A stretch of DNA of 64,000 nt from JAGVSR01 sp964589785 (GCA_964589785.1 CAZPUQ010000001.1:248001-312000); one strand, 5' to 3'. Positions 1 through 8,484 are shown, counted from the first letter of the stretch. Made by a program: numbers and translations. The notes: generated by a model not told the origin, from the letters alone.

Positions 1-88
1 CCTTCAGCGCATCCCAGAACGGCTGTTCGAGCGAAATCGAGGTCTGGTGGCCCCGCAGCGAGAACGAGCGCTTGACCGGGCGGCTCAC
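1..88 (-). CDS. Ribbon-helix-helix domain protein, 5' part only
   Basis: Leftward gene cut by the window edge; the first 29 codons are visible. It starts at a GTG that overlaps the TGA stop of the DUF4169 gene (GTGA), which indicates translational coupling. The visible peptide contains the segments RPVKRSFSLRGHQTSISLE and FWDALK, which match the start of the alphaproteobacterial RHH_4 family of small ribbon-helix-helix proteins. These normally follow DUF4169 and fumC in Rhizobiales. A DNA-binding role is inferred from the family only; the rest of the protein lies outside the window. Confidence 0.75.
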   Translation of the reverse strand, partial: MSRPVKRSFSLRGHQTSISLEQPFWDALK

Positions 89-315
89 GAGGCGTTGCCG
101 GGATCGAAGTCGTCGTCGAACGTGCCGCTGCCGGGATATCCGCCGCGCTGCGCGCCGTCATGGCGCCGGGTATCGAGCTCGCGCTGGGCGTCCTCCTGCT
201 CGCGCTCGGCCTTGGTGCGTCCGTAGCGGATACGGTTCTCTTCGGCCCGGCGCTCCTTCTCGGCGCGCTCCCTTGCCTTGCGGGCCTTGTTGAGGTTGAT
301 GATCTCGGCGGTCAT
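85..315 (-). CDS. DUF4169 family small protein
   Basis: A 76-residue, highly charged, Arg/Lys/Glu-rich protein beginning MTAEIINLNKARKARERAE, the hallmark of the DUF4169 family of alphaproteobacteria. I chose the ATG at 315 over an upstream in-frame ATG at 363 because a GAGGA ribosome-binding site sits just before it and family members start here. It lies between fumC and the ribbon-helix-helix gene on the same strand and overlaps the latter by four bases. The sequence predicts a long charged helix and an acidic tail (FDDDFDPG). The function of the family is unknown. Confidence 0.85.
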   Translation of the reverse strand: MTAEIINLNKARKARERAEKERRAEENRIRYGRTKAEREQEDAQRELDTRRHDGAQRGGYPGSGTFDDDFDPGNAS

Positions 316-444
316 GGCGTCCTCGCTGCCGTGCGCGTGTCGTGCGGCCCGGCATGTGTGCAACGCGCTCCGAGGTGCGTCGGTTCACGCGAGAGTTGGC
401 ATCACGATACCGGAGCCCCCGCGCGATCGTCAAACCGGCGGCCG

Positions 445-1845
445 TCACGCCGGGTCGGGACCGATCATCTTCTCGGGACGTACGATCCGGTCGAAGTCCT
501 CCGCGGGGATGCCGTCCTTGATCGCCTCCTCGCGCAGCGTCGTGCCGTTCTTGTGCGCGCTCTTGGCGATTTTGGCGGCCCGGTCGTAGCCGTATTTCTC
601 CTTGAGCGGCGTCACGAGCATCAGCGAATTGGCGAGCCCCTTCTCGATATTGTCGAGCCGCGGCTCGATGCCGGCGACGCAATTGTCGGTGAAGGAGACG
701 GCCGCGTCCGCCAGGAGCCGCACCGACTGCAGGAAGTTGTAGGCCATCATCGGGTTGAACACGTTGAGCTCGAAGTGGCCCTGGCTGCCGGCAAACCCGA
801 TGGCGGCGTTGTTACCGTGGATGTGGGCGGCAACCTGCGTCAAGGCCTCGCACTGGGTCGGGTTCACCTTGCCGGGCATGATCGAGGAGCCCGGCTCGTT
901 CTCGGGGAGCGCGAGCTCGCCGAGGCCGGAGCGCGGCCCGCTGCCCAGGAAGCGGATGTCGTTGGCGATCTTGAAGCAGCTCATGGCGACGGTCGCGATC
1001 GCGCCGTGCGTCATCACCATCGCGTCGTGGGCCGCGAGCGCCTCGAACTTGTTCGGCGCCGACGTGAAGGGGAGGCCCGTGAGCCTGGCGATCTCTGCGG
1101 CCACGCGCTCGGCAAAGCCCGCGGGCGAGGCAAGCCCGGTGCCGACGGCGGTGCCGCCCTGGGCGAGTTCCATGAGCGCCGGCAGCGTCAGGCGGATGCG
1201 CGCGATGCCGTTCTCGATCTGCCTGGCGTAGCCGGAAAACTCCTGGCCGAGCGTGATCGGGGTGGCGTCCTGAGTGTGCGTGCGGCCGATCTTGATGATC
1301 TGTCCCCACGCCTTGGCCTTACCGTCGAGCGCCGTGTGCAGGTGCTCGAGCGCGGGGATGAGGCGCTTTGCGACCTCTTCCGCGCAGGCGATGTGCATGG
1401 CCGTCGGGAATGTGTCGTTCGACGACTGGCTCATGTTGACGTGATCGTTGGGATGCACGGGCTTCTTGGAGCCCAGCGTGCCGCCGAGAAGCTCGATCGC
1501 CCGGTTGGAGATCACCTCGTTGGCATTCATGTTCGATTGGGTGCCCGATCCCGTCTGCCAGACGACGAGGGGAAAATGGTCGTCGAGCTTGCCGTCGATG
1601 ACCTCCTGCGCCGCTTTGACGATGACGTCGCCTATCTTCGCATCGAGCTTCCCGAGCGCCATGTTCGTGATAGCCGCCGCCTGCTTCACGATGCCGAGCG
1701 CGCGAATGATGGGCTGGGGCTGCGTCTCCCAGCCGATCTTGAAGTTGCCGAGCGAGCGTTCGGCCTGCGCGCCCCAGTATTTGTCGGCAGCGACCTCGAT
1801 GGGTCCGAAGGTGTCGGTCTCGGTGCGGGTGGTCTTGCTGCTCAT
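445..1845 (-). CDS. fumC: Fumarate hydratase, class II
   Basis: Class II fumarase of 466 residues, the usual length, catalysing reversible hydration of fumarate to malate in the TCA cycle in the cytoplasm. The superfamily signature GSSIMPGKVNPTQCEA is intact, as are TGSGTQSNMN and SSNDTFPTA, which line the active site. The ATG at 1845 gives the typical N-terminus (MSSKTTRTETDTFGPIEV); the open frame continues upstream but those residues do not resemble the family. DUF4169 and a ribbon-helix-helix gene follow on the same strand, an arrangement common in Rhizobiales. Class II enzymes need no iron-sulfur cluster. Confidence 0.97.
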   Translation of the reverse strand: MSSKTTRTETDTFGPIEVAADKYWGAQAERSLGNFKIGWETQPQPIIRALGIVKQAAAITNMALGKLDAKIGDVIVKAAQEVIDGKLDDHFPLVVWQTGSGTQSNMNANEVISNRAIELLGGTLGSKKPVHPNDHVNMSQSSNDTFPTAMHIACAEEVAKRLIPALEHLHTALDGKAKAWGQIIKIGRTHTQDATPITLGQEFSGYARQIENGIARIRLTLPALMELAQGGTAVGTGLASPAGFAERVAAEIARLTGLPFTSAPNKFEALAAHDAMVMTHGAIATVAMSCFKIANDIRFLGSGPRSGLGELALPENEPGSSIMPGKVNPTQCEALTQVAAHIHGNNAAIGFAGSQGHFELNVFNPMMAYNFLQSVRLLADAAVSFTDNCVAGIEPRLDNIEKGLANSLMLVTPLKEKYGYDRAAKIAKSAHKNGTTLREEAIKDGIPAEDFDRIVRPEKMIGPDPA

Positions 1846-2194
1846 CGCTCGGCCTGTGGTGAAGGAAGACGTGGTGGGGGAGGGAAGGTCGCGGCTGCGA
1901 TAGCACGCCTCGCGCGGTCTGCGCACCGGGCGAAGCGTCTCGCGCGGCGGTCTCAGAGCGGCAGGGTCTGATCCGCGTGATTGCGCGGTTATGGTCGGAT
2001 GCGGTGTAACTTGCTCATTTTGCGGCCACTTTTGGCGGATCAGTCTTGTCCCGGCGGCGGCCTGATTCCGGAGCGGGTCCGCAAACCGCCGCGAACACGG
2101 GGCAATGACGTCGGTGGCGTTGCGTGTCGCGCGAGGCGGGAGCGGGCGGGCCCCGGCCTCTCACCAGGACTTTGCCAATCGAAGGATCGCGTCC
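1846..2194. other. Divergent intergenic region, fumC / small unknown gene
   Basis: 349 bases between two divergent genes, so it should carry the fumC promoter (leftward) and that of the small gene at 2195 (rightward). The only promoter-like pair I see is rightward and weak: TTGCGC at 1981-1986 and TGTAAC at 2005-2010, 18 bases apart. Open frames crossing here are antisense or out of frame with no recognisable protein. No RNA gene is apparent. Confidence 0.4.
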
Positions 2195-2440
2195 ATGGGG
2201 ACCTCCGTCATCGTGATGATCGTGACCCTCGCCATGCCCAACGGGGAAGCGAGCGTCGAGGTGAAGCCGATGGAAACGGCCGAGCACTGCCGCACGGCCG
2301 CCGACCTGGAAGCCGCCGACCCTTTCGTGGCGAGCGTCGAGTGCTCTGAGCTCATCGACGGGAGGCTCGAGCTCGAGTTCCGCAACCGCACGCGCGACAG
2401 CGAGGCGCCCTATACGACGAACCCGCGCAATACGGGATGA
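2195..2440 (+). CDS. Small hypothetical protein
   Basis: An 81-residue protein of unknown function. The ATG at 2195 is preceded by GAAGGA at 2181-2186; an in-frame ATG at 2105 would add an Arg-rich stretch that looks like noncoding translation. The start is hydrophobic (MGTSVIVMIVTLAMP) but short for a signal peptide. Two cysteines (in EHCRTAAD and VECSEL) could pair if the protein is exported. It converges on sspB, with five bases between stop codons. Composition is plausible for a real gene, but I do not recognise a family. Confidence 0.55.
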   Translation: MGTSVIVMIVTLAMPNGEASVEVKPMETAEHCRTAADLEAADPFVASVECSELIDGRLELEFRNRTRDSEAPYTTNPRNTG

Positions 2441-2445
2441 CGCGG

Positions 2446-3156
2446 CTATTTCTTGCGGAACTGATCGAGGCTCAGGATCTGAGCGCTGCCGGGCGCTTCG
2501 GGCTTGGCGTCGCCGTCGGCCGGTGCGGAGCCGGCCGCCGCGGCCGGCTTCTGCGGCGCGGGCGCCTTGGGCTGAGGGGCGGCCGTCGGCGTCGCCTGAA
2601 TGCGGGGCACCTCGGCGATGTTTTCGGCTGCGGCGTTGCCGGCGGTCTCCCGCTCGGCTCTCGGCTTCCTCGGCGCACGCGGCTTCTTCGGCGCCGGACG
2701 GCCGGCGGCGTGACCCGGGACGGGTGCGCCGGCCTCATCGTCCATCCCGTTCGAGGCGATCGACTGCGAGCACAGCGACAGCTCCGCGTCCTCGAACTGC
2801 AGGCCGTAACGCACCGAGGGATCGAAGAAGACCTTGAGGGCCTGGAACGGAACGACCAGCCGCTCGGGGATCCCGTCGAACGTCAGCTTCACCTCGAACC
2901 GGTCCTCGCTGACGACGAGGTCCCAGAAGCGATGCTGGAGGACGATCGTCATCTCCGACGGATACTTCTCCTTGAGACGCTTCGACAGGCCGACGCCCGG
3001 CGCGCTGGTATCGAAGGAGATGTAGAAGTGGTGGTCGCCGGGAAGCCCCGACTTGGCGGTACGGGCCAGCACCGCACGCACGACGCCGCGCATGGCCTGG
3101 CTCTGCAGCGTCTCGTAGTCGATGGAGTGCCCGCTCGTCATGCTGCCGTCATGCAT
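2446..3156 (-). CDS. sspB: SspB-family ClpXP adaptor
   Basis: About 236 residues. The N-terminal two thirds carry the SspB fold motifs HHFYISFDT, EMTIVLQHRFWDL and RLVVPFQALKVFFDPSV, as in alphaproteobacterial SspB. The remainder is a low-complexity Pro/Ala/Lys tail ending in QILSLDQFRKK, the expected position of the short C-terminal ClpX-binding peptide. In characterised relatives SspB tethers ssrA-tagged proteins to ClpXP for degradation. The tmRNA gene that makes such tags lies directly upstream on the same strand. The start is uncertain: ATG 3156, with GGGGAC about ten bases upstream, or ATG 3141. Confidence 0.93.
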   Translation of the reverse strand: MHDGSMTSGHSIDYETLQSQAMRGVVRAVLARTAKSGLPGDHHFYISFDTSAPGVGLSKRLKEKYPSEMTIVLQHRFWDLVVSEDRFEVKLTFDGIPERLVVPFQALKVFFDPSVRYGLQFEDAELSLCSQSIASNGMDDEAGAPVPGHAAGRPAPKKPRAPRKPRAERETAGNAAAENIAEVPRIQATPTAAPQPKAPAPQKPAAAAGSAPADGDAKPEAPGSAQILSLDQFRKK

Positions 3157-3229
3157 CCCCGTTGGCCGTCCCCGTTGGACTTTCACAGTCCCCGACGCGT
3201 TCCCCTCGCGCCCGCGGGCAGCCGATTGA

Positions 3230-3562
3230 AGTGGAGGGCTTCTGTTGCCCGGTGCCCTCCGAACCGCGCCTTACCCGGCTAGGGGTAAGGGCTTGAGTTT
3301 AGGCATTTCGCGCCGCATTACGCAGCGAGAGCAGCCTCAGCATAGTTGTCATTGGCAACTATTCTGAATGACCCGATAACGGCGGTATCATGCCGAGCGA
3401 AAGCAAAGCCCTTTACACCCTCGTCGATCCTGGTTCGCCCCCATCAGATGCCGTCCCGGCGGGACCTGAGCGGCATGTGGTGGAGGCGCCGGGTACTGCC
3501 CCCGGGTCCGAATGGCTTATTACGACCGCGTTTATCGCCATAGCCGGACGAATCCGGCCCCT
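3230..3562 (-). ncRNA. ssrA: Two-piece (circularly permuted) tmRNA
   Basis: Read leftward, the acceptor piece comes first and ends GGCGCCTCC-A-CCA (CCA at 3480-3478). A structured spacer (3477-3443) follows, then the coding piece beginning GGGGGCG at 3442. GGGGGCG pairs with CGCCTCC as a seven-base-pair acceptor stem containing G3-U70, the alanine identity pair. The tag frame, complement 3356-3318, encodes ANDNYAEAALAA then TAA. Downstream are two perfect hairpins (3290-3269 and 3260-3233), probably late helices of the coding piece. A TATATA near 3571-3566 is a candidate -10 element. The outer ends are estimates. tmRNA rescues stalled ribosomes and tags the nascent protein for ClpXP. Confidence 0.95.
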
Positions 3563-3689
3563 TGTATATATGCCGTGACACCGGCAATGGAAAGGCATGG
3601 CGCCGCGCGGGGCCGCCGTCTTTCGTCGCCATGCTGAACACTTTGCCGCAGGCGGGCCGACGGCCGCCCGCGTCCGACGGGGGAACGGG

Positions 3690-4478
3690 ATGCACGAGAA
3701 CGGGATGATCGCGGGCACCGAGGTCTTGACCAGCGGGCCGCCGCGCTATGTGCCCGAGACGCCGTGGGGCGTCCTGACGGCTCTGGCCGCGACCGCCGTC
3801 GTGGTCGCGGCCCAACTGCTGCCGGCGGTGGCCTCCCTGGCGCTCGTCGACCCGGCGGACGTCGACTCCGCCGTCATCGAACTGTTCTCGCTGGCCTCGC
3901 CCGTCGGCGTCGCGGTTGCCGCCGGAGGTCAACTCCTATCGCTGATCCTCGTCTGGCTGTTCGCGGGACGCGGCGGACAGCGCGCCGCCGTCCTGCGGCT
4001 GACGGCAGAGCGCTTCACATGGGCCCTCTACGCGGCCGCCGCCGCGGCGGTCATCGTGGCGACGGGGCTGCTCGAGCTTCTCCTCGTGAAGACTTTCGCC
4101 CTCGACATCTTCGAGGATTCGAAGTGGCTCATCGAAGGCGTGCACTCGCCGCTCGCGTGGGGCACGCTGGTGATCGCCATCGTGCTGGCGCCGCTATGGG
4201 AGGAGTTCACCTTCCGCGGCTTTCTGCTCTCGGCCCTGGCAAAGTCGCCGCTCGGGTTCTGGGGCGGCGCGCTTGTGTCCAATATCCTGTGGACGGCGCT
4301 GCATGCCTATTCCTGGGCGGGCGTGGCGAGCGTGTTCCTCGCCGGACTCGTCCTGTCGTGGCTCGTCTGGCGGACCGGTTCGATCAAGCCGGCGATCGTC
4401 GCTCACGCGGTCGGGAATCTGTTCGCCGTGTCCGTCATTTATGCGTTTGCCCCGGGTCCCGTGCCGGTTCCGGTCTGA
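3690..4478 (+). CDS. CPBP-family intramembrane glutamic endopeptidase
   Basis: A 262-residue polytopic membrane protein with about seven hydrophobic segments. It carries the CPBP (Abi/CAAX protease) motifs in order: EEFTFRG (the catalytic Glu pair and Arg), a later His in WTALHAYSW, and HAVGN near the C-terminus. Relatives are membrane proteases related to Rce1; bacterial substrates are mostly unknown. The ATG at 3690 follows GGGGGA by five bases; the frame extends upstream but is implausible. It precedes thyA by 43 bases on the same strand, and no functional tie to folate genes is evident. Confidence 0.9.
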   Translation: MHENGMIAGTEVLTSGPPRYVPETPWGVLTALAATAVVVAAQLLPAVASLALVDPADVDSAVIELFSLASPVGVAVAAGGQLLSLILVWLFAGRGGQRAAVLRLTAERFTWALYAAAAAAVIVATGLLELLLVKTFALDIFEDSKWLIEGVHSPLAWGTLVIAIVLAPLWEEFTFRGFLLSALAKSPLGFWGGALVSNILWTALHAYSWAGVASVFLAGLVLSWLVWRTGSIKPAIVAHAVGNLFAVSVIYAFAPGPVPVPV

Positions 4479-4521
4479 AGGGGGCTACGGGGGCCTGAAG
4501 GAATCACACTAGAACCGCCCC

Positions 4522-5316
4522 ATGGATCAGTATCTCGACCTCCTCCGCCGGGTGCGCACCACGGGCGTCAAGAAAACCGATCGGACCGGAACCGGGACGC
4601 TCAGCATCTTCGGGCACCAGATGCGTTTCGATCTCGCCCAAGGCTTTCCGCTGGTGACGACGAAGAAGCTGCATGTGAAGTCGATCATCCACGAGTTGAT
4701 CTGGTTTCTCGCCGGGGATACGAACATCGCCTACCTGAAGAGCCACGGCGTCCGCATCTGGGACGAGTGGGCGGATGCGAACGGCGATCTCGGACCCGTC
4801 TACGGCCGGCAGTGGCGCTCTTGGGCCGCGCCCGACGGCCGCACCATCGACCAGATTTCCGAAGCCGTTCATCTCCTCAAGACCGATCCCGACAGCCGCC
4901 GCATCATCGTCTCGGCGTGGAACCCCGCGGACATTCCGCAGATGGCGCTGGCGCCCTGCCACTGCCTGTTCCAGTTCTATGCGGCGGAGGGGAAGCTCTC
5001 CTGCCAGCTCTATCAGCGCTCGGCCGACATCTTCCTCGGCGTGCCCTTCAACATCGCGAGCTACGCGCTGCTCACCATGATGATGGCGCAGGTAACGGGA
5101 TTGGAGCCGGGCGAGTTTGTCCATACGTTCGGCGATGCGCATCTCTATCTGAACCACCTGGAGCAGGCGGACCTGCAGCTCTCGCGCGCGCCTCGCCCGC
5201 TGCCCACGATGACGATCGATCCCCGCGCGAAGGATATCTTCGCGTTCCGCTATGACGACTTCGCGCTGACCGGCTACGATCCCCACCCCCACATCCCGGC
5301 CCCCGTCGCGGTCTGA
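4522..5316 (+). CDS. thyA: Thymidylate synthase
   Basis: 264 residues, the same length as the E. coli enzyme. It converts dUMP and methylene-tetrahydrofolate to dTMP and dihydrofolate. The catalytic Cys lies in LAPCHCLFQF (Cys146) and the folate/dUMP-binding segments RTGTGTLSIFG, RRIIVSAWNP and FGDAHLYLNH are all present. folA follows 32 bases downstream on the same strand; its product regenerates tetrahydrofolate from the dihydrofolate made here, the usual pairing of these genes. Nothing is abnormal in the sequence. Confidence 0.98.
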   Translation: MDQYLDLLRRVRTTGVKKTDRTGTGTLSIFGHQMRFDLAQGFPLVTTKKLHVKSIIHELIWFLAGDTNIAYLKSHGVRIWDEWADANGDLGPVYGRQWRSWAAPDGRTIDQISEAVHLLKTDPDSRRIIVSAWNPADIPQMALAPCHCLFQFYAAEGKLSCQLYQRSADIFLGVPFNIASYALLTMMMAQVTGLEPGEFVHTFGDAHLYLNHLEQADLQLSRAPRPLPTMTIDPRAKDIFAFRYDDFALTGYDPHPHIPAPVAV

Positions 5317-5348
5317 TCGCGACAGGCGCGAGGCAGAGACACACACGC

Positions 5349-5864
5349 ATGAGCGTCATCCTTTCCCTCATCGTCGCGGCCGGCCGCAACGGCGTCATCG
5401 GCCGCGACGGCAATCTGCCCTGGCGGATCCCTTCCGACCTCAAGACGTTCCGCCGCCTCACGATGGGCAAGCCGATCGTCATGGGGCGCAAGACGTTCCA
5501 GTCCATCGGCCGCCCCCTCGACGGACGCGACAACATCGTCGTCACGCGCGATCCCAATTTCGCAGCCGATGGCGTCACGGTCTTCAACGACCTTGACGAG
5601 GCGCTGCTGCTGGCCCGTGCCCTTGCGCGCACCAACGGCTCCGACGAGGTCATGGTCATCGGTGGCGCGGACATCTTCGCGGTCGCCCTGCCGCAGGCGC
5701 AGCGCGTCTATTGGACCGAGGTGAAGGGGGAGCCCGAGGGCGACGTGGTCTTTCCCGCCCTCGATCCGGCGGACTGGCGGCAGGTGTCCGCGGAGCCTCT
5801 GCCGCGCGGTCCGCGCGACGAGTTCGACGCCGAGCTGAAGGTCTTCGAGCGGATCGCGCGCTGA
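5349..5864 (+). CDS. folA: Dihydrofolate reductase
   Basis: 171 residues. NADPH-dependent reduction of dihydrofolate to tetrahydrofolate in the cytoplasm. The N-terminal strand and active-site loop (SLIVAAGRNGVIGRDGNLPW) are followed by IPSDLKTFR carrying the catalytic Asp. The NADPH-binding motifs MGRKTFQSIGRPL and VIGGADIF are also intact. It lies immediately downstream of thyA and probably shares its transcript. The C-terminus (ELKVFERIAR) is slightly extended relative to the E. coli protein, which is normal in this class. Confidence 0.97.
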   Translation: MSVILSLIVAAGRNGVIGRDGNLPWRIPSDLKTFRRLTMGKPIVMGRKTFQSIGRPLDGRDNIVVTRDPNFAADGVTVFNDLDEALLLARALARTNGSDEVMVIGGADIFAVALPQAQRVYWTEVKGEPEGDVVFPALDPADWRQVSAEPLPRGPRDEFDAELKVFERIAR

Positions 5865-5959
5865 GGCGCTTCGGGTGTACCCCGTCTACGTGAACTTTTC
5901 GCAAGCCGCAGCGTACCTTGACGGTGGCGCCGGACGCCCCACATGAAGGGCCGGTGCGT

Positions 5960-5988
5960 TTGCGTCTGTCCGGGTGGTGGCCTATAAG
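5960..5988 (+). promoter_or_regulatory. Candidate promoter of the hflK-hflC operon
   Basis: TTGCGT at 5960-5965 and TATAAG at 5983-5988, separated by 17 bases, upstream of hflK in the 237-base gap after folA. This is a reasonable housekeeping-sigma match, inferred by eye. It would leave a leader of roughly 105 bases. Confidence 0.45.
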
Positions 5989-6101
5989 CGGGCAAGCTCA
6001 ACGAATTCTCGGCCTCCCATGCCGATGCAACCCCGGTCCGGCGTGACGTCCGCCGGCCATCCCTGAACTTCCCTCAAGCGAGATCGAGAGGCTTCGGACC
6101 C

Positions 6102-7241
6102 ATGCCTTGGAGCAATCAGAGTGGCGGTGGCGGCGGCTGGAAAGGCGGCTCCGGCGGCGGCGGACCGTGGGGGCAGGGGCCGCGCGGTCCGGGCGGGGGA
6201 GGCCAGCAGCCCGATCTCGAGGAGATCCTGAAGCGCGGCCAGGACAAGATGAAACAGGCCATGGGCGGAGGCGGCGGCGTGCCGGGCCCGCTCTTGTTCC
6301 TGGCGGCCGCCGTCGCCGTCGCGGTCGTCGCCTGGAACGCCTTCTTCTTCCGCGTGAACCCCGACGAGCTCGGCATCGTGCTCCGCTTCGGCGAGTTCGT
6401 GCGCCAGCAGGAGCAGGGCCTGCATTACCGCCTGCCCTACCCGATCGAGGAGGTGCTGCTGCCGAAGGTGACGCAGCAGCGCGTCACCGAGATCGGCCTG
6501 CGCTCCTCGCCCTCGAGCCGCGGCATCCCCTCGGGCAGCTCGGATGTGCGTGAGGAGAGCCTGATGCTGACGGGCGACGAGAACATCGTCGACATCGACT
6601 TTGCCGTGTTCTGGCGGATCAGCAACGCCGCCGACTTCCTGTTCAACATCCAGAACCCCGAGAATACCGTGCGCGAGGTCGCCGAAAGCGCGATGCGCGA
6701 GGTGGTCGGCAAGTCGCGCATCCAGCCGATCCTCACCGAGGAGCGCCTGAAGGTCGCCCAGGCGGTGCAGAAGCTCGTGCAGGAGACGCTCGACCGCTAC
6801 AAGGCCGGCATCGTCGTCACCGAGGTGCAGCTCTTGAAGTCCGACCCGCCGGCCGAGGTCATCGAGGCGTTCCGCGCCGTCCAGGCCGCCCGTCTCGAGA
6901 AGGAGACGCTCCAGAACCAGGCGAGCGCCTACGCCAACAAGTCGGTCAACGAGGCCAAGGGCGAGGCCGAGCGCATTCTGCAGGGGGCCGAGGGCTACAA
7001 GCAGCAGACCGTGGCGGAGGCCACCGGCCAGGCCGCGCGCTTCACCAAGGTCTACGAGGAATACAAGAAGGCGCCCGACGTCACGCGCCAGCGCATCTTC
7101 CTCGAAACGATGGAACGCATCATGGGCGGCACCGACAAGATCATCCTCGACGACGCGGCCGGCAAGGGCGTGGTGCCCTATCTTCCGCTCGACCAGCTTC
7201 AGAAGCGGCCCGCGCCGAGCACCGCGACGGGAGGCAACTGA
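6102..7241 (+). CDS. hflK: FtsH protease modulator HflK
   Basis: 379 residues. After a Gly/Trp-rich cytoplasmic N-terminus (NQSGGGGGWKGG and similar) there is one membrane segment near residues 65-85. A band-7/SPFH domain follows (NPDELGIVLRFG, RQQEQGLHYRLPYP), then a long Ala/Glu-rich coiled coil (ETLQNQASAYANKSVNEAKGE region). HflK assembles with HflC into a large ring that encloses and modulates the membrane AAA protease FtsH. hflC begins two bases after its stop, so the partners are translated together. An upstream GAGAGG lies near the ATG. Confidence 0.97.
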   Translation: MPWSNQSGGGGGWKGGSGGGGPWGQGPRGPGGGGQQPDLEEILKRGQDKMKQAMGGGGGVPGPLLFLAAAVAVAVVAWNAFFFRVNPDELGIVLRFGEFVRQQEQGLHYRLPYPIEEVLLPKVTQQRVTEIGLRSSPSSRGIPSGSSDVREESLMLTGDENIVDIDFAVFWRISNAADFLFNIQNPENTVREVAESAMREVVGKSRIQPILTEERLKVAQAVQKLVQETLDRYKAGIVVTEVQLLKSDPPAEVIEAFRAVQAARLEKETLQNQASAYANKSVNEAKGEAERILQGAEGYKQQTVAEATGQAARFTKVYEEYKKAPDVTRQRIFLETMERIMGGTDKIILDDAAGKGVVPYLPLDQLQKRPAPSTATGGN

Positions 7242-7243
7242 TC

Positions 7244-8122
7244 ATGCGCAAGCTCCTCGGTTTTCTCTTCGTGCTCCTGCTGATCGGCGCTGCGGCCCTC
7301 TACGCGGCGGCCTTCATCGTGCATCAGAACGAGCAGGCGCTCGTGCTGCGGTTCGGCGAGCCCGTCGCCGTCATCACCGAGCCGGGTCTGCACTGGAAGA
7401 TGCCGGTCGTCGATACGGTCGATACCTTCGACAAGCGTATCCTCGATCTCGATGCCGCTCCGCAGGAGGTGACGGCACTCGACCAGAAGCGCCTCGTGGT
7501 GGATGCGTTTGCCCGCTACCGCATCATCAATCCGCTCGAGTTCTACAAGACCTTGCGCTTCGAGAGCTCCGTGCCGTCGCGGCTCGGTCCGATCCTCGAA
7601 TCGGCGCTGCGCGGCGTGCTCGGCGGCGTCACCTTTGCCGACATCGTGCGCGAGAAGCGCGAGGACCTCATGACCCGCATCGCACAGCAGGTCAACACGC
7701 AGGCCAAGCCCCTGGGGCTCGAGGTCGTGGATGTCCGCATCAAGCGCGCCGACCTGCCGGAGCAGAACGCCAAGAGCGTGTTCGAGCGCATGCGCGCCGA
7801 GCGCGAGCGCGAGGCGGCCGAGTTCCGTTCGCAGGGCGTGGCGGAAGCCAACCGTATCCGGGCCACCGCCGACCGCGAGGTCACGGTCATCAAGGCGGAC
7901 GCCACGAACAAGGGCGAGCAGCTTCGCGGCGAAGGCGATGCCGAGCGCAACCGCATCTTCGCGGAGGCCTACGGCAAGGATGCGGACTTCTTCAACTTCT
8001 ACCGCTCGATGCAGGCCTACGACGCGGCGATCAAATCCGGCGATACGCGCCTCGTGCTGTCGCCCGATTCCCCCTTCTTCCGCTACTTCAACGATCCGGC
8101 GGGCACGGCTCCGAGACCCTAG
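7244..8122 (+). CDS. hflC: FtsH protease modulator HflC
   Basis: 292 residues: an N-terminal membrane anchor (LLGFLFVLLLIGAAALYAAA), then an SPFH domain beginning FIVHQNEQALVLRFGEPV and a charged helical C-terminal half (RAEREREAAEFRSQG). It is the partner of HflK in the periplasm-facing ring around FtsH. It follows hflK by two bases with GGGAGG before the start. A small DUF2065 gene and a Do-type protease come next on the same strand, so the stretch is a membrane and periplasmic protein quality-control cluster. Confidence 0.97.
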   Translation: MRKLLGFLFVLLLIGAAALYAAAFIVHQNEQALVLRFGEPVAVITEPGLHWKMPVVDTVDTFDKRILDLDAAPQEVTALDQKRLVVDAFARYRIINPLEFYKTLRFESSVPSRLGPILESALRGVLGGVTFADIVREKREDLMTRIAQQVNTQAKPLGLEVVDVRIKRADLPEQNAKSVFERMRAEREREAAEFRSQGVAEANRIRATADREVTVIKADATNKGEQLRGEGDAERNRIFAEAYGKDADFFNFYRSMQAYDAAIKSGDTRLVLSPDSPFFRYFNDPAGTAPRP

Positions 8123-8157
8123 CCACCACCCCGCGGACAAGACCGAAGGGACGTGGC

Positions 8158-8343
8158 ATGAACGATCTCGTCGTCGGCTTCGGTCTCGTTCTCGTCATCG
8201 AGGGCCTGCTCTGGGCGCTCGCCCCCGACCTCGCCCGGCGCCTGCTCGAGGTGGCGAGCCAGACGCCGCCCGCGAGCCTGCGCGTCTCGGGCTGGATCGC
8301 GGTGGCGGTGGGCGCCTTCCTCGTCTGGCTCGTGCGAGGCTGA
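8158..8343 (+). CDS. DUF2065 family small membrane protein
   Basis: 61 residues with two predicted transmembrane helices (DLVVGFGLVLVIEGLLWALA and a second near residues 43-60), separated by a short loop containing APDLARRLLE. This is the DUF2065 pattern, commonly encoded right after hflC in proteobacteria. GAAGGGA precedes the ATG. Function is unknown; position suggests a link with HflKC-FtsH or the downstream Do protease, which is inference from gene order alone. Confidence 0.88.
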   Translation: MNDLVVGFGLVLVIEGLLWALAPDLARRLLEVASQTPPASLRVSGWIAVAVGAFLVWLVRG

Positions 8344-8392
8344 CGCCAGACGGGACGACGGATCGTCTGGCTGAACGTCGGCACGGGACGCG

Positions 8393-8420
8393 TTGACACC
8401 GGCCTCGGCCCCTTCACAAT
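8393..8420 (+). promoter_or_regulatory. Candidate promoter of the Do-type protease gene
   Basis: A perfect TTGACA at 8393-8398 and CACAAT at 8415-8420, 16 bases apart, lie in the 141-base gap before the protease. This suggests the protease has its own promoter besides any read-through from hflKC. Identified by eye only. Confidence 0.45.
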
Positions 8421-8484
8421 ACCGCCCTCCGCCCGGGGCAGTCTGACGCGCGGATCCCGCACGGGCGATATCGAGGAGACAGGC

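Noticed and set aside
160..1971. A 603-codon rightward frame opposite fumC and DUF4169
   Set aside because: It mirrors the leftward fumC codons, has an Arg/Gly/Val/Asp-rich shadow composition and no family features; GC-rich third positions keep such frames open.
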